A stretch of DNA of 6,411 bases. It comes from Prevotellaceae bacterium. GTDB lineage: Bacteria; Bacteroidota; Bacteroidia; Bacteroidales; UBA932. The stretch's first letter is position 1. The number at the start of each line of letters is the position of its first letter. The DNA is taken from contig JAITOI010000200.1 of the NCBI GenBank assembly GCA_031289995.1, positions 1-6,411 on the forward strand, read 5' to 3'. Made by a program: the position numbers and the translations under genes. Of this stretch, positions 1 through 6,157 are shown piece by piece. Below the pieces are notes generated by a model, which did no database searches, had not been told where the DNA came from, and was given only the letters and a program-made list of their open reading frames with translations.

Positions 1-19
1 CAACCCATTGCAAAACCTT
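1..19 (+). repeat. 19-bp direct repeat shared by both window ends (left)
   Basis: The first 19 bases (caacccattgcaaaacctt) recur exactly, in the same orientation, as the last 19 bases (6393-6411). They are the start of the 123-bp repeat, and the inverted copy carries 17 of them (to the final C of caaaacc, then one more t). The match could mean a circular molecule, or a contig that stops on entering a repeat at each end. Confidence 0.9.
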
Positions 20-123
20 ATCGCTCTAAGCAACCTTAGTAGCCAGCAATGCGTGCGCGGTCTTGCGCACGGAGCACAGGCCTTATTCGGGGAACAACTT
101 ACACCCGTGCGCACGGCAGGACG
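1..123 (+). repeat. Left copy of a 123-bp structured dispersed repeat
   Basis: This stretch aligns without gaps to the reverse complement of 6035-6157, with 17 mismatches over 123 bases (about 86% identity). Eight of the mismatches cluster at 20-29. It holds a hairpin (GTGCGC 53-58 with GCGCAC 65-70, loop GGTCTT) and a perfect 12-bp palindrome (CCGTGCGCACGG, 105-116). Bases 64-72 can instead pair with 105-113 over 9 bp. An open frame runs through both copies, but 17 base changes give about 11 amino-acid changes in the 38 residues I compared, so the copies do not look like protein-coding sequence. The left copy starts about 200 bp downstream of the operon's end and points towards the operon. 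I do not recognise it as a named element. It could be a REP-like or MITE-like repeat or a structured RNA. The repeat relationship is seen directly; any function is unknown. Confidence 0.85.
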
Positions 124-176
124 ATTGGGCGATGGGAATAGCACCTCAAAAAAAAGATTTAGCCCACCTGCGGAGC

Positions 177-193
177 AATTTCAAATTTCAAAT
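177..193. repeat. Short period-7 AT-rich tandem repeat
   Basis: The unit aatttca occurs twice, followed by a partial aat, in the gap just downstream of the stop codon of the large minus-strand gene. An eight-A run at 148-155 lies further out, read as T on the coding strand. I see no convincing GC-rich stem in front of that run, so a terminator is not called. The gap 124-204 holds nothing else I can name. Confidence 0.5.
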
Positions 194-204
194 GCGACTG
201 CGCC

Positions 205-3200
205 CTACTGAAACGTCCTTTTCAAATACCCCACATTCGCGCCATAGTTGCGGCGCACGTTGTGCACGTCGGCGGTGTCGCGCGAGCGCTCAACGACAAG
301 CCAGCCGCTCCAGCCCATCGCGTCGAGCGTTGCCTTCACCGCCTGCATGTCGAGGCGCGGGTCGTTCTCAATCCAGTAGCCGTCGGTGTTGGAGGCGTGG
401 ATTTGCATGATGCGGTCTTTGCCCAGCGTTTTGAGCTCGCCGATGATGTTGCCGTTGCGCTTGAGGATGCTCGAAAAGTTGACGTAGCTGCGCAGCGCGG
501 GCGAGCCTATTTCGTCTATCAGCTTGGCTTCGCCCTTGGCGTCGAGCGTGGTCTCAATGCCAAATACTACGCCCGCGGCGGCGGCTTTTTGCGCCACCAC
601 TTTCAGGCGGTCGCGCACCACGGGATAGAGCTCCGGATTTTTGGCGATGTCGCTCTGGTTACCCATCGGCAAAAAGGCTCGCGTGATGCCCATCGACACC
701 ATCGTGGCTATGGCCTCGTCAATCAGGTTTTCGTAGCCCTCGCGCGTGGCGAACGACTGGCCGTAGAAGGCCGACAGCGCAAGCGAGCTGAGCTCAACGC
801 CCAGCCTGTTGCACTCGGCGATGAACATGTCGCGATGGCTTTTTTCGGTCAGCTTGTTGTCGAACGTTTCGCGCTTGCCGAGGCTGCCCAGGTCAAGCTC
901 CAGGCCGTCGGCGTCGAGGCTTGCGGCGAGCTCGATGGCGCCAATTTTTTGCCGCTTGAGCATCATCCAGTCGCAGGCCGAAACCTTGTACCGCTTGCTG
1001 TTTGCCACCTGCACGTGGTCGGTTTCGCTCTCCGAGGGCCACTCGCCCTGCTCAATTTGCGACAGCACGAGCCGCCGCGGGTCGAGCTGCACGTGCTTGA
1101 TGCGCTGCCGCCGCCAGGTGTAAACGATGTGCACCATGCTGTCGGGCGTTTGGATAACGGAGGGGTAGGAGTACTGCCCGATGGGCGAATTTTCGAGCAC
1201 CAGCGCGGCGTGCCAGAGCTTGCCGTTGTCCGACACCGCCACGTTGAGCGGCGAGCGTGCGCCTTTGCCGTTGCGCGCGCCGCTGTCGGGAAGCACGTGG
1301 TTGTACACCAGCAGCTGCCTGCCGTCGAGCAGCGACACGCCGTCGATGCCGGAGTTGTTGTTGGGCAGCATGGTGGGCTGCATCGCGCTCCACGACTTGC
1401 CTGCGTCGCGCGACCAGGCCTCCACAACGGCGCTATTTTTGCTGCGGCAAAGCGCCTGCAATCGGCCATCGGAGTAGCTGAGGATGGTGGGCTGAATGGC
1501 GCCCACATCCTTGCCGTCGTTGATGTGCGCGGTTTTTGTCCAGCTCTTGCCCCCGTCTTTGCTCCGCTCAAAGTACACGCGCCAACCCTCGCTCCCCTCA
1601 GTGCTGGCGCCGGATAGCAGCGTTCCGTCGGGCAGCATCACGGGCTTGTTTTTGATGGCACCGAGGATGCCGTTGGGCAAATCTTCGGGTGCCGACCAAG
1701 TGCTGCCGCCATCGCGCGAGCGGATGACCTTGCCCACCCAACCCGCAACGTTAGGCCCCACCTTGTAGTAGAGCTGCAGCTCGCCGCCCGCCGGAGCTTG
1801 GTACAGCACGGGGTTCCAGCAGGCGTAGCGCAGCGTGTCGTTCACCACGCCGTTGGCCACGTTGCGCGGCGTTGTCCAGCTGCCGTTGATGCGCAGGCTT
1901 GTCCAGATGCACACGTCGGGGTTGCGCTCCTTGGTGCCGCCAAACCATGCTGCTATTAGGTTTCCGTCTCGGTTGAGGGCAATGGTGGCGGCGTGGCTTT
2001 CGGGAAAGGGTAGGCTGTCGAAAATAAATTCGTCCACCAGCACGCCCTTCTTCCAGCGGCTCTGCGCCTCGCCGTAGGGACATTCGATGGTGTACACACC
2101 CGAGCCTAACTCAAGGTTGATGCGCTTGTTTTCGATGCGCACGTACTTCGCGCCCTCGAGCTGCATCACCGGCTTGCCGTTGCCGGTAATGGCTTCGAGT
2201 GTTGCCGACGGCACCAAAATGTTGGCGCGCGAGTTGGCGGGGATGGTAATTTTCCACGTAAATATTCCGTTGATGAGCTTCCACTCGCTCGCCGCGAGGC
2301 CGTATGGCGTGCGGTGCGAAGCCTTTACCCAGCTTAGGTTTTCGGTGGGCTTGGGGTGCATCCAGAGGAAGCGAAAACCGGCGTAGGTGTCGTGCGCCCT
2401 GATGCCGGCAAGGTCTTCGTAGAGCCAGGTGATGAGGTCGCCGAGCAGCATCACGTGGTTGTGCGAGTTCATCGCGGGGTTGGCGGTGTTGCCGTTCCAG
2501 AGCTCCCAGATGGTGGTGGCGCCGTTGTCGAGCATGTAGCCCCAGCTGGGGTAGTCGCGCTGCGTGGCAATGGTGTAGGCCACATCCGTGCGTCCACGTC
2601 GGCTCAGCTCGCGCATGAGCCACTGCGTGCCCACCACGCCGGTGCTGATGTGCCCCTTGTTGTCGTCCATAATTTTGCGCAGGATGTTGGCAAAAACCTT
2701 GTCGGCCTGCCCCCGCTCAACGATGCCAAAGGCAAGCGGCAGCAGGTTTGCGGTAACGGTGTTGTTGTCGTAGCACGATTTTTGGGCGTCGTAAAATTTC
2801 TTGTTGAAGGCCGTCTTGATGCTTTGCGCCAGCTCCGCAAACTCCGCTACATCGCCCTGCTGCTGGGCGATGCGGGCGAAGTCTTGCATCAGCGTCAGCA
2901 GCTTGTAGTAGTAGGCTGTGGCGATGAGCTCGCCGTTGGTTTTGCGGAGCGAATCTTTGGAGTGGATGAGCTCCTGCGATTCGGGGGGCACGCACCAGTC
3001 GCCGTACTTGTCCTTGGTTACGATGAAGTCGGCGGTCATGTAGCTGCTGCGCATGTGGGCCAACCAGGCCTTCATCGAGGCGTAGTGCCGGACAATGGGC
3101 TGCGCGTTGCCGTGCTGCTTGTGCAGCATATCCGCGGCGAGGAGGTAGGTACCGGGCCAGGTCATGTTGTCGCTGTAGTAGTTCCAAAACGCGGGCGCGA

Positions 3201-4836
3201 CGTCGGGGATGCAGCCGTCTTCGCGCTGCGACTCCTCGATGTCGGTGAGCCATTTGGCGTACAACATTTGGTTGCCGAAGAGGAAGCTTTCGCCCAGCGA
3301 GCCGGTGGCGCGGTCGCCCAGCCAGGGCTGGCGCTCGTTGCGCTGCGGGCAGTCGACGGGCATGCCTTTGTAGTTGCTCAGGATGCCCCAAAAGGCGTTT
3401 TCGTGCAAGCCATTGAGCAGGGTGTTGGAGCTGCTGAAGGAGCCGACAACGTCCATTTCGTCGCACACCAGCTGCCCCTCAAAGTCAGACGTGGCGGGCG
3501 CTGTACGCCATCCGGTGAGCTGCACGTAGCGGAAGCCGTGGTACACAAACGCGGGCTGCCAGCGCTCCACCAGCTCGCCGCGGGCAATGTAGGTGTCGGT
3601 GCTGCGGGCGTCGCGCAGGTTGCGGGTGTAGAGCGAGCCGTCGGCGTTGAGCACCTCGCCGAAGCTCAGGCGCAGCGTGTCGCCCCTGCGACTGTTGCGC
3701 ACCGCCATGCTAATCCAGCCTGCCAGATTTTGCCCCAAGTCGAGGATGAAAGTGTCGCTGCCCTGCTCGCGAATGGACAGCGGCGGCATCACGTTCATCA
3801 CCCTCATGTTGGGCGTGGACTGCGCCACCAGCTTGCCCTGCGGCGCTTTCACCAGCTCGGCCTTCAGCCAATTTTTTGCCTTAAATCCGGCCTTGTTCCA
3901 GCCCGGCATTTCCTTGGTGGCGTCGTAGGTTTCGCCGTCATACTCGTTGTTGGAGCGGATGGGGCCGTCGGCGGTGATGCTCCACGAGGCGTCGCTCAGC
4001 ACCGCTTGCTTGCTGCCGTCGGCGTAGGTCAGCTCCAGCTGCAGCAGCAGCTTGGGGTAGCCAAACGTGTTCCACTTGTGCGGCTTGTAGGCCTGCCGCA
4101 TGGCGTAGAAGCGGCCGTTGCCGAGCGCCACGCCAAGCGCGTTGGTGCCGCTCTGCAAGGCCGATGTTACGTCAAAGGTGTTGTAGGTTACCGACCGTCG
4201 GTAGTCGGTGGGAACCGGCGCCAGCACATGGTTTCCGATGCGCTCACCGTTCAGGTATAGCTCGTACAATCCCATGCCGGCGAGGTAAATTTTTGCCGAC
4301 TTCAGCGCCTTTTTTTGCAGCGTAAATTCCTTGCGCAGGTATCGCGCCGAGAGGCGTGCCCACTGGGTTTCGCTGTCCCAGGCAAACGAGCGGTCGAGGC
4401 CAATCCACTGCGCCTGCCAGCCGTCGGCAGCGGCTTCGGAGTATATTCCGGTGCTGAAATGCGCGACCTCGCTCCACGCGCTCTCGCCTTTGTTGGTGCG
4501 GGTTTTCAGCTTCCACCAGAAGTCGGATTTGCTCGCCAGCGGTGCTCCGCCGTAGCCCACCAGCACCGACTGTGAGCTGAGCTGCTCGCCCGAATCCCAC
4601 ACGTCGCCGCTGTCGGCCGCCAGCTTTTCGGGCGATGAGGCCAGCAAAATCCGGTACGCAAGCTGCGCCACATTCTGCTCACTGCTCGTAATTTCCCACG
4701 ACAATCGCGGCGCAGCAAGACCAATACCTTCGGGGTTGTGCAGCATTTCGCACCGCAAATTCTGCACCGCTATTTCGGCTTTCAGCCCCGCTGAAGCCAA
4801 GCCCAGCAAGGCAAGTGAGAGGAGGACGTTTTTCAT
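205..4836 (-). CDS. Exported three-domain fusion: GH78 alpha-L-rhamnosidase, sialidase-like BNR propeller, sugar isomerase/epimerase barrel
   Basis: The 1543-residue protein begins with a type I-like signal peptide (about residues 1-20, hydrophobic core LLSLALLGL, cleavage likely after GLKA, no lipobox Cys), so it should act in the periplasm or outside the cell. Residues 21-920 are a complete GH78 rhamnosidase. About 928-1260 form a BNR/Asp-box beta-propeller of the 'predicted neuraminidase' kind. About 1284-1543 form an AP-endonuclease-2/xylose-isomerase-like TIM barrel. GH78 enzymes of this type usually stop near 900 residues, and the other two parts are familiar as stand-alone proteins, so this is a genuine or assembly-made fusion. 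The frame is uninterrupted and the linkers are only about 10-25 residues. The ATG at 4836 overlaps the TGA of the upstream membrane-protein gene (ATGA), which suggests translational coupling. A role in rhamnose-containing glycan breakdown is inferred from the families; the exact substrate is unknown. Confidence 0.93.
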   Translation of the reverse strand: MKNVLLSLALLGLASAGLKAEIAVQNLRCEMLHNPEGIGLAAPRLSWEITSSEQNVAQLAYRILLASSPEKLAADSGDVWDSGEQLSSQSVLVGYGGAPLASKSDFWWKLKTRTNKGESAWSEVAHFSTGIYSEAAADGWQAQWIGLDRSFAWDSETQWARLSARYLRKEFTLQKKALKSAKIYLAGMGLYELYLNGERIGNHVLAPVPTDYRRSVTYNTFDVTSALQSGTNALGVALGNGRFYAMRQAYKPHKWNTFGYPKLLLQLELTYADGSKQAVLSDASWSITADGPIRSNNEYDGETYDATKEMPGWNKAGFKAKNWLKAELVKAPQGKLVAQSTPNMRVMNVMPPLSIREQGSDTFILDLGQNLAGWISMAVRNSRRGDTLRLSFGEVLNADGSLYTRNLRDARSTDTYIARGELVERWQPAFVYHGFRYVQLTGWRTAPATSDFEGQLVCDEMDVVGSFSSSNTLLNGLHENAFWGILSNYKGMPVDCPQRNERQPWLGDRATGSLGESFLFGNQMLYAKWLTDIEESQREDGCIPDVAPAFWNYYSDNMTWPGTYLLAADMLHKQHGNAQPIVRHYASMKAWLAHMRSSYMTADFIVTKDKYGDWCVPPESQELIHSKDSLRKTNGELIATAYYYKLLTLMQDFARIAQQQGDVAEFAELAQSIKTAFNKKFYDAQKSCYDNNTVTANLLPLAFGIVERGQADKVFANILRKIMDDNKGHISTGVVGTQWLMRELSRRGRTDVAYTIATQRDYPSWGYMLDNGATTIWELWNGNTANPAMNSHNHVMLLGDLITWLYEDLAGIRAHDTYAGFRFLWMHPKPTENLSWVKASHRTPYGLAASEWKLINGIFTWKITIPANSRANILVPSATLEAITGNGKPVMQLEGAKYVRIENKRINLELGSGVYTIECPYGEAQSRWKKGVLVDEFIFDSLPFPESHAATIALNRDGNLIAAWFGGTKERNPDVCIWTSLRINGSWTTPRNVANGVVNDTLRYACWNPVLYQAPAGGELQLYYKVGPNVAGWVGKVIRSRDGGSTWSAPEDLPNGILGAIKNKPVMLPDGTLLSGASTEGSEGWRVYFERSKDGGKSWTKTAHINDGKDVGAIQPTILSYSDGRLQALCRSKNSAVVEAWSRDAGKSWSAMQPTMLPNNNSGIDGVSLLDGRQLLVYNHVLPDSGARNGKGARSPLNVAVSDNGKLWHAALVLENSPIGQYSYPSVIQTPDSMVHIVYTWRRQRIKHVQLDPRRLVLSQIEQGEWPSESETDHVQVANSKRYKVSACDWMMLKRQKIGAIELAASLDADGLELDLGSLGKRETFDNKLTEKSHRDMFIAECNRLGVELSSLALSAFYGQSFATREGYENLIDEAIATMVSMGITRAFLPMGNQSDIAKNPELYPVVRDRLKVVAQKAAAAGVVFGIETTLDAKGEAKLIDEIGSPALRSYVNFSSILKRNGNIIGELKTLGKDRIMQIHASNTDGYWIENDPRLDMQAVKATLDAMGWSGWLVVERSRDTADVHNVRRNYGANVGYLKRTFQ
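208..987 (-). other. Domain 3: xylose-isomerase-like TIM barrel (residues 1284-1543)
   Basis: The last 260 residues match the sugar phosphate isomerase/epimerase (AP_endonuc_2) fold. They start at KVSACDWMMLKRQKIG (1284-1299) and run through GLELDLG (1311-1317), FGIETT (1425-1430), QIHASN (1478-1483) and LVVERSRD (1513-1520). By analogy with metal-dependent epimerases of this fold, likely ligands are Glu1428, His1480 and Glu1516. The usual fourth ligand, an Asp, seems to be Asn1453 in YVNFSS. Residues 1261-1283 form a polar linker. Proteins of this family act on free or modified sugars, and some periplasmic relatives act on keto-sugars, so isomerase, epimerase and lyase are all possible. Fusion to an exported hydrolase makes cytoplasmic sugar-phosphate metabolism unlikely for this copy. 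Confidence 0.85.
1057..2055 (-). other. Domain 2: sialidase-like BNR/Asp-box beta-propeller (residues 928-1260)
   Basis: Four Asp-boxes (S-x-D-x-G-x-x-W type) mark the propeller blades: SRDGGSTW 1040-1047, SKDGGKSW 1092-1099, SRDAGKSW 1142-1149, and a degenerate SDNGKLW 1202-1208. The domain resembles the BNR_2 'predicted neuraminidase' group. The classical N-terminal RIP arginine motif of GH33 sialidases is not visible: the equivalent stretch reads ESHAATIAL (946-954), then WFGGTKERNPDV (964-975). I therefore do not call it a sialidase. It could cleave another acidic or deoxy sugar, act as a lyase, or bind glycan. The length, about 330 residues, is a full propeller. It has no signal peptide of its own because it is internal to the fusion. 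Confidence 0.85.
2077..4776 (-). other. Domain 1: GH78 alpha-L-rhamnosidase (residues 21-920)
   Basis: This part removes terminal non-reducing alpha-L-rhamnose with inversion, as known for GH78. In order I see an Ig/fibronectin-like N-terminal module (about 21-132, with LRCEMLHNPEGIG and APRLSWEI), the beta-sandwich rhamnosidase N-domain (about 136-340, with GLYELYLNGERIG at 189-201), a second beta-sandwich (about 345-460, with DLGQNLAGW at 366-374), the (alpha/alpha)6 catalytic barrel (about 465-815), and a C-terminal beta-sandwich (about 816-920). The acid motif is DCPQRNERQPWLGD at 495-508, giving Glu501 as likely general acid. Glu778 in GATTIWELW (772-780) is the likely base partner, followed by SHNH at 791-794. 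These assignments follow the known catalytic pairs of characterised GH78 enzymes. Nothing essential appears missing, so activity is likely. The aglycone specificity cannot be read. Confidence 0.92.
4833..4836 (-). promoter_or_regulatory. ATGA stop/start overlap coupling the two genes
   Basis: On the minus strand the upstream gene ends GAAGAATGA and the next gene starts at the ATG inside it, so the TGA stop and ATG start share bases in a 4-bp overlap. There is no clear Shine-Dalgarno motif before the ATG, which is normal for Bacteroidota. Re-initiation by the same ribosome is the likely way the large fusion gene is translated. Confidence 0.85.
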
Positions 4837-5909
4837 TCTTCAGGCTGTATTGTGTCTACATTTTTCTTGCTCTTGCCAAACTTATTTTTTATCCATCCGG
4901 GCGCCACCATCACGCCCACAATCAGGTAGAGGTAGTACGTGATGAAGCGCCACAGCAGCGCAATCACCACCGTGAGGCCTGCCACCGGTATCAGGTCGCC
5001 CAAAAATGTTTTGAACACGAACTCCGCAAAGCCGCTGCCTCCGGGCGTTGGGCTAACGAGCATCATAATCCACATCACGAGCTGCCGCGCAAACACCAGC
5101 AGGTGGTCGGGCGACAGCGCAAAGGCGAGCATCAGCGCGTTGACCACCCAGTAGCGCGACGTCCACGACACAAACGTGGCCGCCAGCGAGCGCAGCCAGA
5201 AGCCCGCCGAGCGGTGCCGCAGCGCCGATGCGCTCGCCACCACATCGTCGCCAACCTTTGCTGCGCCTTGCTTCCAGCGGCGCAAAATTGGAAGGCTAAA
5301 CAGCTTCACGAGCAGCCACCGCAGGCTATGCGGGCGCACAAACAGGCCGTACATCAGCAGCAGCACCCAGCTCAGCTTGATGCCGTAGCCCGCCAGCGTT
5401 GCCCACAGCAGCGCCTCGCCCGCGGGAGTGCTACCCGCAAACAGCAGGGCCGGCGACACCACCAGCGCCAGCAGCGGGAACATCAGCACGAAGTAAATTT
5501 CGTCGAGCAGCGACGTGGCCATCACAATGGCCGTGCTGCGCCCCAGGCTAATGCCCTCCTTGTTGACGTACAAAATCGCCACGCTGGTGCCGCCCACCGC
5601 CGAGGGCGTGATGGCCGACGTGAACTCCCACAGCACCACCACCCGCAGCGCCTGCCGCCACGACAGCTCGCCCTCGCTCAGCAGCCGCAGCCGCAGCATG
5701 TAGCCCATGTCGCGCCCCGCCATAAACATCACCGCCAGCGCGAGGAAGCCCCAAAAACGCCCCGACAGCGAAACGCCACTCAGCGCAGCGCCAGCCTCGC
5801 TCAGCTCGCCCCAAAACATGAACACCACCACCCCCAGCCCAATGACGACGGGGATGACAACCTTGTACGATTGAAAATTGGAGAGCAGCGATGAGGGCTT
5901 TTGCGACAT
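4833..5909 (-). CDS. YbhN/LPG-synthase-TM family integral membrane protein (flippase-like)
   Basis: The 358-residue protein is hydrophobic along most of its length, with about eight likely membrane segments, the first near residues 17-34 and others near 52-68, 140-158, 168-190, 243-262 and 305-335. It carries two signatures of the UPF0104 / lysylphosphatidylglycerol-synthase transmembrane family: TPSAVGG at 101-107, followed by VAILYVNKEG, and SPTPGGSGFAE at 286-296. Length and architecture fit a stand-alone membrane domain. No C-terminal aminoacyl-transferase domain is present, so it should not be called MprF. Stand-alone members are proposed to move or help synthesise lipids or lipid-linked compounds in the inner membrane, but this one's substrate is unknown. 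It is first in the operon, 26 bases downstream of the predicted -7 box. The ATG at 5909 fits that promoter and the N-terminus (MSQKPSSLLS, then the first helix). Confidence 0.9.
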   Translation of the reverse strand: MSQKPSSLLSNFQSYKVVIPVVIGLGVVVFMFWGELSEAGAALSGVSLSGRFWGFLALAVMFMAGRDMGYMLRLRLLSEGELSWRQALRVVVLWEFTSAITPSAVGGTSVAILYVNKEGISLGRSTAIVMATSLLDEIYFVLMFPLLALVVSPALLFAGSTPAGEALLWATLAGYGIKLSWVLLLMYGLFVRPHSLRWLLVKLFSLPILRRWKQGAAKVGDDVVASASALRHRSAGFWLRSLAATFVSWTSRYWVVNALMLAFALSPDHLLVFARQLVMWIMMLVSPTPGGSGFAEFVFKTFLGDLIPVAGLTVVIALLWRFITYYLYLIVGVMVAPGWIKNKFGKSKKNVDTIQPEE

Positions 5910-5934
5910 GAGCTTGTTTGGTTAATGTGGGCGG

Positions 5935-5942
5935 CAAAGGTA
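5935..5942 (-). promoter_or_regulatory. Bacteroidota-type -7 promoter element TACCTTTG
   Basis: Read on the minus strand, 5942-5935 is TACCTTTG, matching the TAnnTTTG -7 consensus of Bacteroidota housekeeping promoters. Transcription would start near 5928 and leave a leader of roughly 20 bases (ending AACCAAACAAGCTC) before the ATG at 5909. No TTTG/TTG -33 element is found at the usual distance: that position lies inside the octamer repeat at 5951-5982. The promoter would drive both minus-strand genes. Confidence 0.6.
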
Positions 5943-5950
5943 GGAAAAAT

Positions 5951-5982
5951 TTGAGGATTTGAGGATTTGAGGATTTGAGGAT
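5951..5982. repeat. Four-unit octamer tandem repeat upstream of the operon promoter
   Basis: The unit ttgaggat occurs four times without error (ATCCTCAA on the operon strand). It begins 8 bases upstream of the -7 box, so it fills the region where the -33 element would sit. Perfect short-unit tandem repeats can gain or lose units by slippage, which makes this a possible expression switch. Similar octamer runs are, to my knowledge, also common in Bacteroidota intergenic DNA without known function. The repeat is certain; a regulatory role is inference. Confidence 0.9.
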
Positions 5983-6034
5983 TGCGCTGCGCGGGCCGCA
6001 GGATGCCGAGGGCAACCGCACCAAAAATTGGTAG

Positions 6035-6157
6035 CGTCCTGCCGTGCGCACGGGTGTAGGTTGTGCCCCGAATGTGGCCTGTGCTCCGTGCGCAAGACCA
6101 CACACGCATCGTTGGCTACTAAGGTTGCCTGACAAACTCAGGTTTTGCAATGGGTTG
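6035..6157 (-). repeat. Right, inverted copy of the 123-bp structured repeat
   Basis: This is the reverse complement of 1-123 at about 86% identity with no indels. It lies about 93 bp upstream of the predicted -7 box and points towards the operon, so the two copies face inward around it. Relative to the left copy, two changes in the first hairpin (C to T at left positions 56 and 58) turn G-C pairs into G-U pairs when the copy is read on the minus strand, so the RNA stem survives. The 9-bp alternative stem and the 12-bp palindrome (6042-6053) are unchanged. No transposase or integrase lies next to it. Confidence 0.85.

Noticed and set aside
140..204. Possible rho-independent terminator after the large gene
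   Set aside because: An eight-T run exists on the minus strand (155-148), but I could not find a stable GC-rich stem directly before it.
8..211. 67-codon plus-strand frame in the left repeat
   Set aside because: It is repeat-derived and shares an open frame with the other copy only because indels are absent. No start signal or family match.
262..1617. 451-codon plus-strand open frame over the propeller and isomerase parts
   Set aside because: Antisense shadow rich in Val, Ala, His and Arg. The minus strand carries clear Asp-boxes and barrel motifs.
2356..4260. 634-codon plus-strand open frame antisense to the rhamnosidase
   Set aside because: It mirrors the real gene on the opposite strand, as often happens in GC-rich coding DNA. 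Its protein is low in recognisable motifs, while the minus-strand frame has full GH78 signatures.
4815..5894. 359-codon plus-strand open frame antisense to the membrane protein
   Set aside because: His-, Gln- and Arg-rich composition is what results from reading hydrophobic codons backwards. It has no family features.
4833..5909. MprF-type lysylphosphatidylglycerol synthase
   Set aside because: Only the membrane domain is present. There is no C-terminal aminoacyl-transferase domain and no room for one before the stop.
5987..6001. Hairpin CTGCG-CGGGC-CGCAG upstream of the promoter
   Set aside because: Only 5 bp of stem with no T-tract and no conserved context. Likely chance in GC-rich DNA.
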